DNA of 53,476 nucleotides from DATCJU01 sp036562635 (GCA_036562635.1 DATCJU010000160.1:1-53476); one strand, 5' to 3'; shown: positions 9,261-18,618, counted from the stretch's first letter. The notes: generated from the letters alone by a model not told the origin. Made by a program: numbers and translations.

Positions 9261-10907
9261 GTGTTGCCCACCGTCGCCGACGTCCTGGACATGGACGTGG
9301 TCCGGCGTGGCGTGCCCAAGGTGATCGCGGGCACCGCCGGCCTGACCCGTCCGGTGCGCTGGGTCCATGTCAGCGAAGTGCCCGACATCGCATCCATGCT
9401 GCGCGGAGGCGAACTGGTGCTCACCACCGGTATCGCCCTGCCCGAGGAGCCCACCGGCCTGACGCGGTACGTCGCCGACCTGGCCGGGGTCGGCGTCGTC
9501 GGGCTGGTGATCGAACTGGGCCGACGCTACGTGCACACCCCGCCGGACGCGCTGGTGCAGGCAGCGGACCACCACGAGCTGCCGTTGGTGGTGCTGCACC
9601 GCGAGACCCCGTTCGTACAGATCACCGAGGCGGTGCACGAGAGGATCGTGGACGCGCAGCTCTCCGAGCTGCGCCGTTCCGAGCAGATACACGAGGTGTT
9701 CACCGCGCTGTCGGTGGAGGGCGCCGAACCGGTCACGGTGGTCCGTGAGGTCGCCGGCATGGCCAGGTGCCCCGTCGTGCTGGAGGACCTGGCGCACCGG
9801 GTACTCGCCTTCGACGCGGCCGGCGCCGACCCCACCGAACTGCTGGAGGGCTGGGAGGCCCGCTCCCACCGGGCGACCACAGCCGGACGGCGCACCACCC
9901 ACGACCCGGAGACCGGTCTGCTGACCACCGTGGTCGGCGCCCGCGGGGAGGACTGGGGCCGACTGGTCCTGGTGTGCGGGGCACCGGGTGATCCGCCACC
10001 GGAGGCCTGGCTGTTCATGCTGGCCGAGCGGGCGGCGACCACCCTGGCCCTGATCCGCCTGCTCGACCGGGACCGGGAGAGCCTGGAACGCCAGGCACAC
10101 CGCGACCTGCTCGCCGACCTGCTGCGCCACGGGGCCCGCTCCGCCGGGGAGGTGGCGGCCCGGGCCAGGACACTCGGGGTGCCGCTGCGCAGCCGGCGCC
10201 TGCTCGGGGTGGTGCTTCGTCCCCGGATGTCCGGGACCGACGGCATCGCGTCCCTGGCCGTGCTGCGCAACCTGGCCGAGCAGTTCGCCGCGGCGGCCCG
10301 TGCCGCCACGGTCCCCGCACTGGTCGGCCCGCTGGGCGGCCCGGACGCCGGGGTGGGGGCGCTGTTGGCCGTGCGCCGGGACCAGGACGAGTGGCGGGTG
10401 CTGGACACCCTGACCGATGCGGTCCGCACCGTCCACGTCGCCCCGGAGGACGATCCGGTGCCGGTGGTGATCGCGGCCGGGTCGGTGGTGGACAGCGTGA
10501 CCGAGGCCCAGCGCTCGTTGCAGGAGGCCCAGCACGTGGCCGAGGTGATCTCCCACCTGCCGCACGTCGGGGACCGGCGCTACCACCGGCTGTCGGATCT
10601 GCGGCTCCGTGCCCTGATGCACCTGCTGCGCGAGGACCCCCGGCTGCAGACCTTCGTCGAGCGCGAGCTGGCGCCGCTGTTGTGGCGGCCGGAGCCGGAG
10701 CGGAAGGAGCTGTTGCACGTGCTGTCCACACTGCTGGACAGCGGGGGCAACAAACTGCTGACGGCCCGTCGGCTGCACCTGTCCCGTCCCGCGTTGTACG
10801 CCCGACTGGAACGGCTCGAGCGGTTGCTCGGCGTGGACCTGGACGACCCCGAGTCCCGAACCTCGCTGCACGTCGCCCTGCTGGCCCGGGACGCCCTGAC
10901 CGGGTGA
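9261..10907 (+). CDS. PucR-family transcriptional regulator
   Basis: 548 aa. An N-terminal PucR ligand-sensing domain (about 3-125, with GELVLTTGIALP typical of the family) is followed by a central GGDEF-like/CdaR segment and a C-terminal PucR helix-turn-helix (about 480-540, LLTARRLHLSRPALYARLERL). Members control purine catabolism or related nitrogen and amine catabolic genes, usually those next to them. It is divergent from the class III aminotransferase, which is its most likely target. The GTG start at 9261 gives the conserved TVADVLDMDVVRRG beginning. Confidence 0.9.
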   Translation: MLPTVADVLDMDVVRRGVPKVIAGTAGLTRPVRWVHVSEVPDIASMLRGGELVLTTGIALPEEPTGLTRYVADLAGVGVVGLVIELGRRYVHTPPDALVQAADHHELPLVVLHRETPFVQITEAVHERIVDAQLSELRRSEQIHEVFTALSVEGAEPVTVVREVAGMARCPVVLEDLAHRVLAFDAAGADPTELLEGWEARSHRATTAGRRTTHDPETGLLTTVVGARGEDWGRLVLVCGAPGDPPPEAWLFMLAERAATTLALIRLLDRDRESLERQAHRDLLADLLRHGARSAGEVAARARTLGVPLRSRRLLGVVLRPRMSGTDGIASLAVLRNLAEQFAAAARAATVPALVGPLGGPDAGVGALLAVRRDQDEWRVLDTLTDAVRTVHVAPEDDPVPVVIAAGSVVDSVTEAQRSLQEAQHVAEVISHLPHVGDRRYHRLSDLRLRALMHLLREDPRLQTFVERELAPLLWRPEPERKELLHVLSTLLDSGGNKLLTARRLHLSRPALYARLERLERLLGVDLDDPESRTSLHVALLARDALTG

Positions 10908-11001
10908 CCACCCCGCACCGCGTCCCGGTCCCGGCCGCCCTACCCTGCCGGTGGGCGGCCGGGACGCCCACCTCCTCGCCCATCACCCTCCGGGAGGCCC
11001 C

Positions 11002-11958
11002 GTGCGCACGCTCTACCCCGAGATCGAGCCGTACGACTCCGGACACCTGGACGTCGGGGACGGTCAGCTCGTCTACTGGGAGACCTGCGGCAACCCGGAC
11101 GGCAAACCCGTGGTGTTCCTGCACGGCGGCCCCGGTGGTGGCTGCACGCCCAGGCACCGCCGCCTGTTCGACCCCGCCGCCTACCGGATCGTCCTGCTGG
11201 ACCAGCGGGGTTGCGGGCGCAGCACCCCGCACGTCAGCGACCCGGCGGTGGACCTGGGCACCAACACCACCTGGCACCTGGTGGCGGACCTGGAGCGGCT
11301 GCGCGAGCACCTGGGAGTGGAGCGCTGGCAGGTGTTCGGCGGCTCGTGGGGCAGCACGCTCGCCCTGGCCTACGCCGAGACCCACCCCGAGCGGGTGACC
11401 GAGCTGGTGCTGCGTGGGATCTTCACCCTGCGCCGACGGGAACTGGAGTGGTACTACCAGGGCCCGGCCGGCATGCTCTTTCCGGAGAAGTGGGCGGAGT
11501 TCCTCGCCCCGGTGCCCGAGGACGAGCGGGACGACCTGATCACCGCCTACCACCGGCTGCTCAACCACCCCGATCCGCAGATCCGGGTGCCGGCGGCGGT
11601 GGCGTGGAGCACCTGGGAGGCGGCCACCGTCACCCTCCGGCCCTCGCCGGAGCTGGTGGCGGACTTCGCCGAGCCGGACTACGCGGTGGCGTTCGCCCGG
11701 ATCGAGAACCACTACTTCGTGCACCGCGGCTGGTTGGAGGAGGGGCAGCTCCTGCGGGACGCGCACAAGCTGGCCGGTATCCCCGGGGTGATCGTGCAGG
11801 GCCGTTACGACGTGGCGACCCCACCCGCCACCGCCTGGGAGCTGCACCAGGCGTGGCCGGGCTCGGAACTGGTGATCGTGGACGACGCCGGGCACGCGTT
11901 CGACGAGCCGGGCATCCTGCACCACCTCGTCGAGGCCACCGACAGGTTCCGCGCCTAG
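11002..11958 (+). CDS. pip: Proline iminopeptidase (alpha/beta hydrolase, S33)
   Basis: 318-aa cytosolic aminopeptidase that removes N-terminal proline from peptides. It has the oxyanion HGGPGGG motif (41-47), the nucleophile elbow GGSWGS with Ser115, the GRYDVATPP motif carrying the acidic residue, and the catalytic His in DDAGHAFDE. Start: GTG 11002 has CGGGAGG 5 nt upstream and begins with the family-typical RTLYPEIEPYDSG. An upstream in-frame start at 10951 would add about 17 unrelated residues and is rejected. Confidence 0.93.
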   Translation: MRTLYPEIEPYDSGHLDVGDGQLVYWETCGNPDGKPVVFLHGGPGGGCTPRHRRLFDPAAYRIVLLDQRGCGRSTPHVSDPAVDLGTNTTWHLVADLERLREHLGVERWQVFGGSWGSTLALAYAETHPERVTELVLRGIFTLRRRELEWYYQGPAGMLFPEKWAEFLAPVPEDERDDLITAYHRLLNHPDPQIRVPAAVAWSTWEAATVTLRPSPELVADFAEPDYAVAFARIENHYFVHRGWLEEGQLLRDAHKLAGIPGVIVQGRYDVATPPATAWELHQAWPGSELVIVDDAGHAFDEPGILHHLVEATDRFRA

Positions 11959-11970
11959 CCTCCCCGGACT

Positions 11971-12035
11971 CCCCGGCCGGTGCCCGAACGCTCCGGCGCC
12001 GCGGTTCGGTGTTCTCCACGATGTCCCGGCCGGGG
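11971..12035. terminator. Possible terminator, pip / TerC convergent junction
   Basis: A 10-bp perfect inverted repeat (11971-11980 and 12026-12035) encloses 45 nt that can form smaller inner stems. It fills the 82-bp gap between two convergent genes. Weaker than the two hairpins upstream. Confidence 0.4.
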
Positions 12036-12040
12036 TCCGT

Positions 12041-13060
12041 TCAGGACTCGTCGTGCTCGGCGGTCTCCACCGAACGGGGGGCGCGGGTGGCCCGCAGCGA
12101 GCCGGGGTGCGCCTTCGCCGTCGGGTCGTGCCGGGTCTTGATCAGGCTGGCCACCGTGACGACGGTCAGGACGACCACGATCACTCCCAGACTCACCAGG
12201 ATGGGAATCTCCGGGACCCGTGGGCTCAGGTCGGCGTGCGCCCAGTGCAGAACCAGCTTGACCCCGATGAAGGCGAGGATGAGGGAGAGCCCCGTCGACA
12301 GGTACACCAGGCGGTCGAGCAGACCCTTGACCAGGAAGAACAAGGCCCGCAGGCCGAGCAGCGCGAAGGCGTTGGCCACGAAGACGATGTAGGGCTCCTG
12401 GGTCACCCCGAACACCGCGGGGATCGAGTCGAGGGCGAACAGCAGATCGACGCTGCCGATGGCGATGAGCACGATCACCAGCGGGGTCACCATCAGCCGA
12501 CCGTCGACCCGGGTCAGCATCCGGCTGCCCACGTAGCCGTCCGTCACGGGCAGCAGGCGGCGGGCGGCCCGGACCGCGGCGTTGCTCTCGATGTCCGGGT
12601 CCTCGTCCCGGTGCCGGAAGAGCTGTACGGCCGTGTAGATCAGCAGCAGCCCGAAGATCAGGAACATGAAGGAGAACAGCGACAGCAGGGCCGCGCCCAG
12701 CAGGATGAAGATCACCCGCATGATCAGCGCCAGCACGATGCCGAACGTCAGTACCTTGTGCTGCTGCTCCGTCGGCACGGCGAACGTCGTCATGATGATG
12801 ACGAAGACGAAGAGGTTGTCCACCGACAGGCTCTTCTCGACGAGGTAGCCGACGAAGTACTGCAGGCCGAGGTCACCGCCGTACCGCAGGGTGAACCAGG
12901 CACCGAAGACCAGGGCCGCCACGACGTAGAACACCGACCACGCGGTCGCCTCACCGAATCCCACCCGGTGCGGGCGCCACGCCGCGATCAGATCCAGCGC
13001 CAACAGCACGACGATCAGTGCGACCGTCCCGGCCCAGGTCACGGCACCGATCTGGAGCAC
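12041..13060 (-). CDS. TerC family integral membrane protein
   Basis: About 339 aa with at least seven hydrophobic segments. The conserved TerC signatures are visible: EKSLSVDNLFVFVIIM and the later SVDLLFALDSIPAVFG, each with an acidic residue inside a membrane helix. TerC/Alx proteins are linked to tellurite resistance and to metal (manganese) handling during exoenzyme metalation; function here is by family only. I choose GTG 13060 because GGAGGGGAGGGACGG lies directly before it. A GTG at 13090 would add 10 residues containing that ribosome binding site. I saw no yybP-ykoY-like element upstream. Confidence 0.9.
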   Translation of the reverse strand: MLQIGAVTWAGTVALIVVLLALDLIAAWRPHRVGFGEATAWSVFYVVAALVFGAWFTLRYGGDLGLQYFVGYLVEKSLSVDNLFVFVIIMTTFAVPTEQQHKVLTFGIVLALIMRVIFILLGAALLSLFSFMFLIFGLLLIYTAVQLFRHRDEDPDIESNAAVRAARRLLPVTDGYVGSRMLTRVDGRLMVTPLVIVLIAIGSVDLLFALDSIPAVFGVTQEPYIVFVANAFALLGLRALFFLVKGLLDRLVYLSTGLSLILAFIGVKLVLHWAHADLSPRVPEIPILVSLGVIVVVLTVVTVASLIKTRHDPTAKAHPGSLRATRAPRSVETAEHDES

Positions 13061-13186
13061 CCGTCCCTCCCCTCCGACGACGCGGCCCACCCACCACCGC
13101 GAGCCGACTCTGCCCGTCCGGTTACCCGGCCCTCAGCATGGCGCAACCGCCCGCGTCCGGCAGCGGATCAGGACATCGGCACCGGA

Positions 13187-13966
13187 TCAGGGCAGGGCGG
13201 CGGTGAGCACGGCACGGGCCTCGGCCAGGGACGGGCCGTACCAGGTGAGGTGGCGGCCGGAGACGAACGCGCACCGCACACCGGGGAAGGCCTCCGGACC
13301 GTCGTGCGGGGTGAAGGCGTACGGCTCGTCCGGCAGCACCAACAGATCGGCCCGGCCCGAGGCCAACACGGCCCGCAGCTCGTCCAGCGAGGGACGCGGG
13401 TACCGCTCGGCGTGCTCGGTGTAGGCGTTCCCCACCCCGAGACGGCGCAGCACGTCCCCGGCGAAGGTGTCCCGGCCCAGCACCACCCACGGGCGTCGCC
13501 ACACCGGGACCACCGCCACCACCCGCACCGGCGGCACGTCCGCCCACTCCTGCTCGGCTGCCACCAGCCAGTCCGGCACCGCCGTGTCGAAGGCGCCGGT
13601 GAACAGCCGGCGCAGCGAGGCCAGGGCGTCCGGCACGGTGGCCGGTGCCGCGGTCACCCACACCGGGATTCCGGCGGCACGCAGCTCGGCCACGTCCCCG
13701 GGCCGGTTCTCCTCGACGTTGGCCAGCACCAGGTCGGGTCGCAGCCCCAGCACGTCGGCCACCCGGGGGTACTTGGACCCACCGACCCGGGTCACCTGCA
13801 GGTTCTCCGGGTGGGTGCAGTAGTCGGTGGCTCCCACCAGCACCCCGGGGACGGTGGCCGCCACCGCCTCGGTCAACGAGGGCACCAGGGAGACCACCCG
13901 GGTGGGGGTACCGGTCAGGGGGACGGATGCACCCAGGTCGTCCTGCAGGACGTCCCGGAGGGTCAT
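13187..13966 (-). CDS. Helical-backbone metal receptor (BtuF/TroA-like binding protein), no signal peptide
   Basis: 259 aa of the periplasmic-binding-protein class with a helical backbone: RVVSLVPSLTEAV at the start, then GLRPDLVLANVEENRP and LPDEPYAF. The family binds iron-siderophore, haem or cobalamin. No signal peptide or lipobox is seen, so it may act in the cytosol, as many actinobacterial relatives appear to. Its ATG overlaps the stop of the DUF4326 gene (ATGA), and GGAGGAGG precedes it, so it is translationally coupled in the npdG operon. Confidence 0.8.
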   Translation of the reverse strand: MTLRDVLQDDLGASVPLTGTPTRVVSLVPSLTEAVAATVPGVLVGATDYCTHPENLQVTRVGGSKYPRVADVLGLRPDLVLANVEENRPGDVAELRAAGIPVWVTAAPATVPDALASLRRLFTGAFDTAVPDWLVAAEQEWADVPPVRVVAVVPVWRRPWVVLGRDTFAGDVLRRLGVGNAYTEHAERYPRPSLDELRAVLASGRADLLVLPDEPYAFTPHDGPEAFPGVRCAFVSGRHLTWYGPSLAEARAVLTAALP

Positions 13967-14364
13967 CGGGCCTCCTCCGCCAGCTCGGCCAGCACGTCGG
14001 CGTGGCAGGGTTCCGGGGCGCACCAGCATCCCAACGCCCGCCCGGTCAGTTCACCCTCCCGGATCCGGCGCAGCAGTTCCGGTTGGTCCCTCAACCATTC
14101 CCGGTAGTGGCGAACCATGGCGATCCGGTCGTGGCGGGCCTCGCGGACGAACGGGTTCGCGAAGTCGGAGGCCGGCCAGGAGTGCCGCGGGCTGCCCCGC
14201 CCCACGTAGGTGATCAGGTCGTGCTCGACGAGCCAGGGCACGAGACGGCGGTGCGGCCCGGACCGGCGCACGTTCACCACGACCGTTCGCCCCCGGAGCA
14301 CCTGCTGCGCGAGCCGACGTTCCTCCTCGCCGAACTCGTCCGGCAGCCGGAGTTCCCTCGTCAC
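13963..14364 (-). CDS. DUF4326 domain protein
   Basis: 133-aa small cytosolic protein matching the DUF4326 family. The pattern is VVVNVRR, then ITYVGRG...FANPF, then an HYREWL helix, then LGCWCAPEPCHADVLAE, where the Cys/His cluster (CWC, C, H) could bind a metal. Function is unknown; the family is common in phages and actinobacteria. Start GTG 14364 lies 15 nt after the npdG stop, and its end overlaps the next gene by 4 nt. Confidence 0.75.
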   Translation of the reverse strand: MTRELRLPDEFGEEERRLAQQVLRGRTVVVNVRRSGPHRRLVPWLVEHDLITYVGRGSPRHSWPASDFANPFVREARHDRIAMVRHYREWLRDQPELLRRIREGELTGRALGCWCAPEPCHADVLAELAEEAR

Positions 14365-14378
14365 ACCCCCGTCGTACC

Positions 14379-15047
14379 TCACACGTCGGTGATCCGCACC
14401 CCGGCATGCGCCCGGTAGCGCCGGTTGATCGCGATGAGGTTGGCGGTGAACGCCTCCACCTGGCCGGCGTTGCGCAGCCGACCACCGTAGACCCCGCGCA
14501 TGCCGGGGATCACGTCGACCAGTCCGCGCACCATGTCGGTGGCCTCCCGGTCGTCCCCGAGGACCAGCACGTCGGTGTCCAGTTTCTCCACCGCGGGGTC
14601 GGCCAGCAGCACGGCCGAGACGTGGTGGAACGCGGCGGTCACCCGGGACTCGGGCAGCAGCGTGGCGGCCTGCTGGGCGGCGCTGCCCTCGGGAACCGGC
14701 AGGGCGTAGGGGCCCTGCTTGTCGAAACCGAGCGGGTTGACGCAGTCGATGACGATCTTGTTGGCCAGGGCGGGGCGCAGTGGCTGCAACGTGACCGCGT
14801 GCGCCTCCCACGGCACGGCGACCAGCACGACGTCGGACCGCTCGGCGCAAGTCCGGTTGTCCGCGCCGGTCACCCGGTCCGACCCGCTGATCCGGGACAG
14901 TTCGGCCGCCGCGGCCTCCGCGCGGTCGGCGTCCCGGGAGCCGATCACCACCGTCAGCCCGGCCCGTGCCCAGCGGTAGGCGAGGCCCCGGCCCTGCGCA
15001 CCGGTTCCCCCCACCACACCGACCACCAGATCCCGAACCTCGCTCAC
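14379..15047 (-). CDS. npdG: NADPH-dependent F420 reductase (F420H2:NADP+ oxidoreductase)
   Basis: 222-aa Rossmann enzyme moving hydride between NADP(H) and the deazaflavin F420. It has the dinucleotide motif VVGGTGAQGRG, the NADP-specific IGSRDADRAE, VVLVAVPWEAH and the family stretch VNPLGFDKQGPYA. It implies that the organism makes and uses coenzyme F420. It leads a three-gene minus-strand operon with DUF4326 and the metal receptor. Confidence 0.93.
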   Translation of the reverse strand: MSEVRDLVVGVVGGTGAQGRGLAYRWARAGLTVVIGSRDADRAEAAAAELSRISGSDRVTGADNRTCAERSDVVLVAVPWEAHAVTLQPLRPALANKIVIDCVNPLGFDKQGPYALPVPEGSAAQQAATLLPESRVTAAFHHVSAVLLADPAVEKLDTDVLVLGDDREATDMVRGLVDVIPGMRGVYGGRLRNAGQVEAFTANLIAINRRYRAHAGVRITDV

Positions 15048-15144
15048 CTCGCGGCTCCCCCTTCCGATTCAGCGGCCATGGTCATGGTCGCCGTCCTGCG
15101 CGACCGTCGCCACCGCCTTCGAGGGGCTCACGAGGAGAGAGGCA

Positions 15145-16794
15145 TCACACCCGTGCGAACTCCACCCGCCGTCGTCCGGGGTTCACCTCGACCAGCCGTA
15201 CCCGGACCCGCTCCCCCTCGGACAGGTCCCCGCCGCGACAACGGCCCATCACCGGCGGGTCCAACACGAAGATCGTCCCGCCGTTGGTGCCCCCGTTGCC
15301 GGTGCCGCTGCCGTTGCCGTTGCTGCCCACCTGCCCGGACGTGCCGTTCCCGGACCCGTCACGACCGGCGGCGCCGGTGACGGGGTCCCCGGAACGGCTG
15401 CCGGAGCGGCTGCCGGTCCGGAGCACCACCGCGTCGAACTCCTGGCCCACCCGGTCGGCGAGCACCCAGGCCGCCACCTGGTCCAGGCACGCCCGTTCCA
15501 CCTGCGCGGCCAGGCGGTCCGAGCTCTCCATCCACCCCGGCACGTCCGGCAGGGCCTCCCGCACCCACCCGGGCACCTCGACCCCGGCGACCACCGCCAG
15601 ACACACCTCGGTGGCGAAGCGGTCGACCAGCCGACGCAGTGGGGCGGTGACGTGCGCATACGGTGCACCCACCCCGGCATGGGCCACCACCTCCGGCATC
15701 GCGCCGTCGAAGGCGGTGTAACCGGCCCCACGCAGCAACCGGGTGGCGTCCGCGTACAACGCCATCACCTCGGGCCGGGTGGCATCCAGGCCAGCCAGCA
15801 CCTCGGCGGGGCCGGCGCCCTCGGGCCAAGGCACTCCCAGGGCGGCCGCCGCGTGCCGCAGGTCGGTCACCAGCCGCTCGTCCGGTTCGGGCACGGTGCG
15901 CAGCACCCCCACCCCGCCACGCAGCATGACCTGGGCGGCGACCATCCCGGTGAGCAGGGAGATCTCCGCGTTCCACGTCTCCACGTCCGGCCGGGGCCGC
16001 GTGGCCAGGCGCCACCGACCGTCCCCGTCAGGGCGGATCTCCTGCTCGGGGAGATCCAGTTCGATGGCACCCCGCCGCAACGCCCGCTTCCGACGCAACC
16101 GCCCGACCGCGGGCAGCGCGGCCACCGAGGGGTGCGCGCAGCCGGCGTCCAGTGCCGCGCCCACCGAGGCGTAGTCCAGGCGAGCCACCGATCGCACCAG
16201 GGCCCGCCGCACCCGCACACGGTCCAGGTCGGGTTCCCCGTCCCGGTCCAGGTCGATCGACCACAACACGGCCGGTCGGACCCGGCCCGGCAGCAGACTG
16301 GCCGCCCCCTCGGAGAGCACCGGGGGATGCAGGGGGACGTTGCCGTCCGGCAGGTAGAGGGTCTGGCCCCGGCGGCGGGCCTCGCGGTCGACGGCGCCTC
16401 CGGGGCGGACGAAGGCCCCCAGGTCGGCGATGGCGTAGTGGACCCGGAACCCCTCGGGCCGGGTCTGGATGCACAGCGCCTGGTCCAGGTCCCGGGCACC
16501 CGGTGGGTCGATGGTCACCAGGGGCAGGTCGGTGACGTCCTCCCGGGCTCCCCGGTCGAACGGGGTGGTGGCCGCCTCCTCCGCCTCGGCCAGCACCGCG
16601 GGTGGGAACGCGGCCGGCAGGGCGAACTCGGCGCGGATCGCGGCGAAGTCCAGCGAGGGACCGGTGTGCAGCAGCCGTGCGGGCACACCCAGGTCGGCCG
16701 CCGGCATCCCGCCGGGCCGGCCCGGAAGCGCACCGGCGGGTACCGGGGCCCCGCCGCTCCCGTCCTCCCCGACTCCGCCGGCCACGCCGCTCAT
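15145..16794 (-). CDS. RNB-domain ribonuclease (RNase II/R family)
   Basis: About 549 aa. The RNB catalytic domain begins near residue 90 and carries the metal-binding motif TIDPPGARDLDQAL, then HYAIADLGAFV, the ENA-like FDGAMPEVVAHAG stretch and YAHVTAPLRRLVDRF. This is the short actinobacterial form without N-terminal cold-shock domains and with only a remnant S1-like tail. A glycine-serine-asparagine low-complexity insert of about 40 residues sits just before the tail (around nt 15290-15420). The likely role is 3'-to-5' RNA degradation. Start ATG 16794 lies 8 nt after the preceding small gene; the first 40 residues are poorly conserved, so a later start is possible. Confidence 0.88.
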   Translation of the reverse strand: MSGVAGGVGEDGSGGAPVPAGALPGRPGGMPAADLGVPARLLHTGPSLDFAAIRAEFALPAAFPPAVLAEAEEAATTPFDRGAREDVTDLPLVTIDPPGARDLDQALCIQTRPEGFRVHYAIADLGAFVRPGGAVDREARRRGQTLYLPDGNVPLHPPVLSEGAASLLPGRVRPAVLWSIDLDRDGEPDLDRVRVRRALVRSVARLDYASVGAALDAGCAHPSVAALPAVGRLRRKRALRRGAIELDLPEQEIRPDGDGRWRLATRPRPDVETWNAEISLLTGMVAAQVMLRGGVGVLRTVPEPDERLVTDLRHAAAALGVPWPEGAGPAEVLAGLDATRPEVMALYADATRLLRGAGYTAFDGAMPEVVAHAGVGAPYAHVTAPLRRLVDRFATEVCLAVVAGVEVPGWVREALPDVPGWMESSDRLAAQVERACLDQVAAWVLADRVGQEFDAVVLRTGSRSGSRSGDPVTGAAGRDGSGNGTSGQVGSNGNGSGTGNGGTNGGTIFVLDPPVMGRCRGGDLSEGERVRVRLVEVNPGRRRVEFARV

Positions 16795-16801
16795 ACCGGG
16801 A

Positions 16802-17065
16802 TCAGTCGTCCTCGTCGCGCCAGGCGCGATCAGCCTCGTCGGCCGCCGCGGTGCGTTCCCGGGCGATCTCCAGCGCGCGGGCGGCGGTCGCCTCGTCCGG
16901 GTACGGCCCCATGCGGTCCAGTGCCCGGCATCCGGCGCCGCGTTCGACGTCCCGGTGCCGGAGGCAGTAGTACCAGCCGTTCGGATCCACCACGTACCGA
17001 GCGTGACACGTCTTGCGACGCCTGTCACGCCGTCGCACCGGTGACGGTGCGATGTGCGGAGCCAC
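16802..17065 (-). CDS. Conserved small actinobacterial protein, function unknown
   Basis: 87 aa. The core WYYCLRHRDVERGAGC...LDRMGPYPDEATAARALE is shared by a small protein family widespread in Mycobacteriales/Pseudonocardiales that is often mislabelled as methionine aminopeptidase. Three Cys and one His (CHAR, CLRH, GC) could form a metal site. Charged acidic C-terminus. It lies 8 nt upstream of the RNB gene and is probably co-transcribed with it. No function can be assigned. Confidence 0.65.
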   Translation of the reverse strand: MAPHIAPSPVRRRDRRRKTCHARYVVDPNGWYYCLRHRDVERGAGCRALDRMGPYPDEATAARALEIARERTAAADEADRAWRDEDD

Positions 17066-17102
17066 GCCACCGCTCAGGGTCGGGAGCGGACCGGCGCCGC
17101 GA

Positions 17103-17555
17103 TCACCACTGGGGGGCGGGCGGCGCCGGGGGCACGTACCCGTCGTCCTGGCGCCGGGGAATGGGATCCAGACAGGAGACCAGCACCCACCGCTCCTCGG
17201 GGTTGGGGATGCGGGTGCCGTTACGCTCCCGGTACACCAGCTCCCCGTCGCCGTCGATCTCCACCAGACAGCCCACCTCGGCGAGCTGGTCCTCGTCCAG
17301 GTCCACCAGCCGCTCGTACCGGGAGGGCACCACCCGGTACACCGGCCAGGTCAGGTGACCGTAGGCCTGGTGGAACTCGGCGAGCAGGTGCACCATGTGC
17401 TGCTGCCAGGGCAACGGCATGGACTCCACCAGGGAACGCGGCAGCACCACGTACCCGTCGTCCACGCCCGGCCGTGTCCCGGTCAGGTAGTCACGCAGCG
17501 GGGTGTTGGAAGCCGGGGGCCCGGAGTGTCTCGGGATCGGCGTGTCGCTGAACAT
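17103..17555 (-). CDS. Hypothetical protein at the 3' end of the T4SS-like operon
   Basis: 150-aa soluble protein without membrane segments or a recognised motif. It is rich in acidic residues and Trp, with segments VVLPRSLVESMPLPWQQHM and YRVVPSRYERLVDLDEDQL. ATG 17555 has GGGGAGG upstream. It lies 80 nt after the NlpC/P60 gene on the same strand and is probably part of that operon, but a separate role is possible. Confidence 0.65.
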   Translation of the reverse strand: MFSDTPIPRHSGPPASNTPLRDYLTGTRPGVDDGYVVLPRSLVESMPLPWQQHMVHLLAEFHQAYGHLTWPVYRVVPSRYERLVDLDEDQLAEVGCLVEIDGDGELVYRERNGTRIPNPEERWVLVSCLDPIPRRQDDGYVPPAPPAPQW

Positions 17556-17635
17556 CCGGTGGTCCTCCCCTGATGTCCCGTCCTGATGCTGGTGAATACC
17601 AGGTCCGGCCGATGATTCGCCGTATGATCCGGTTT

Positions 17636-18616
17636 TCACACGCCGGGTCGCACCGCGTAGGGCATCAGACCGGGCCACCGGTCGATCGGGGAGATGCGTA
17701 CCGGCTCCCCCCGGTAGGGGGCCTCGACCATCTGCCCGTTCCCCAGGTACATGCCGACGTGGTGGATGCCGTCCGGGTTCGGGTGGTCGGGATCGGAGTA
17801 GAACACCAGATCCCCGGGCTGGGCCTGGTCCAGCGGGACGTAGGCACCGGACCGCCACTGCTGCCAGGACACCCGGGGCAGCTGCACCCCGGCGTGGTAG
17901 TAGGCGGTCTGCACCAGACCCGAGCAGTCGTAGGCGTCCGGACCCGTCGCGCCCCACACGTAGGGCTTGCCGAGCTGGCTGAGCGCGAACTCCACGGCGC
18001 GCTGGGCGGCCTCCGTGGGGGCGGGGGCGACGGAGCAACCGGTGGGGTCGTCCACCCCACCGATCTCGGCGACCAGCAGGGCGGCCATCGCCTCCCAGCG
18101 GTGGTACTTCAGGGGGTAGGCCGAGCGCTCCACCGCCTGGGCCGCGTCACCGGGGCGCATGCGCTCCCAGCCCGGGACCCGCAGCAGGGTGTCGTAGAAC
18201 CAGTTGATCTGCCAGACGATGTCCAGCCGCTGCTCCAGACTGCCGTGCATGGCACGGATCTGGAAGATGCCGACCGAGTCCCGGTCACCGTAGGTCAGGT
18301 TGCGCAGCCCCGACTCCTGCCGGCCGGCCTGGATGGCGATCTGCCACGCCTTGGGCGGCAGCCCCCGCTCCTTGCCGATGGTGATGATCATCGCGACGAT
18401 CTGCCGGGACTCGGGGCCGAGTTGGCTCGCGTCGCGTCGGGCCTGGTCCGTCCCGCCCTCCGGCCAGGCGCCGATCATGGCGTCGCACACGCCGTAGGCG
18501 GCCAGTCGGGGGTCGTTCTCGCTCCCGCCGACGACGGTGAACAGCCCGACCATCAAGACCAGTGCCGTGACCAGTGCGGCACCGACGACCGCGCCGATGA
18601 TCCCGAGCCGCCGCAT
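17636..18616 (-). CDS. Cell-wall hydrolase of the T4SS-like operon: transglycosylase-like + NlpC/P60 (TcpG/VirB1 role)
   Basis: 326 aa. One N-terminal membrane anchor (about 5-30) precedes a lysozyme-like segment with a candidate catalytic Glu in GRQESGL (E101) and the GIFQ motif (116-119). The C-terminal NlpC/P60 peptidase has Cys231 (YDCSGLV) and His285/286 (GIHHVGMYLG). Such two-domain enzymes open the peptidoglycan for the secretion apparatus in Gram-positive conjugation systems (TcpG, CwlT, VirB1 analogues). It starts 2 nt after the VirB8-like gene with GGAG in front. The membrane anchor places the domains outside the cell. Confidence 0.85.
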   Translation of the reverse strand: MRRLGIIGAVVGAALVTALVLMVGLFTVVGGSENDPRLAAYGVCDAMIGAWPEGGTDQARRDASQLGPESRQIVAMIITIGKERGLPPKAWQIAIQAGRQESGLRNLTYGDRDSVGIFQIRAMHGSLEQRLDIVWQINWFYDTLLRVPGWERMRPGDAAQAVERSAYPLKYHRWEAMAALLVAEIGGVDDPTGCSVAPAPTEAAQRAVEFALSQLGKPYVWGATGPDAYDCSGLVQTAYYHAGVQLPRVSWQQWRSGAYVPLDQAQPGDLVFYSDPDHPNPDGIHHVGMYLGNGQMVEAPYRGEPVRISPIDRWPGLMPYAVRPGV

Positions 18617-18618
18617 GG

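Noticed and set aside
10951..11001. Upstream in-frame start for proline iminopeptidase
   Set aside because: GTG 11002 has a strong ribosome binding site, and the family starts there; the added residues are unrelated.
13061..13186. Manganese (yybP-ykoY) riboswitch before terC
   Set aside because: The characteristic paired loops are not recognisable upstream of the TerC start.
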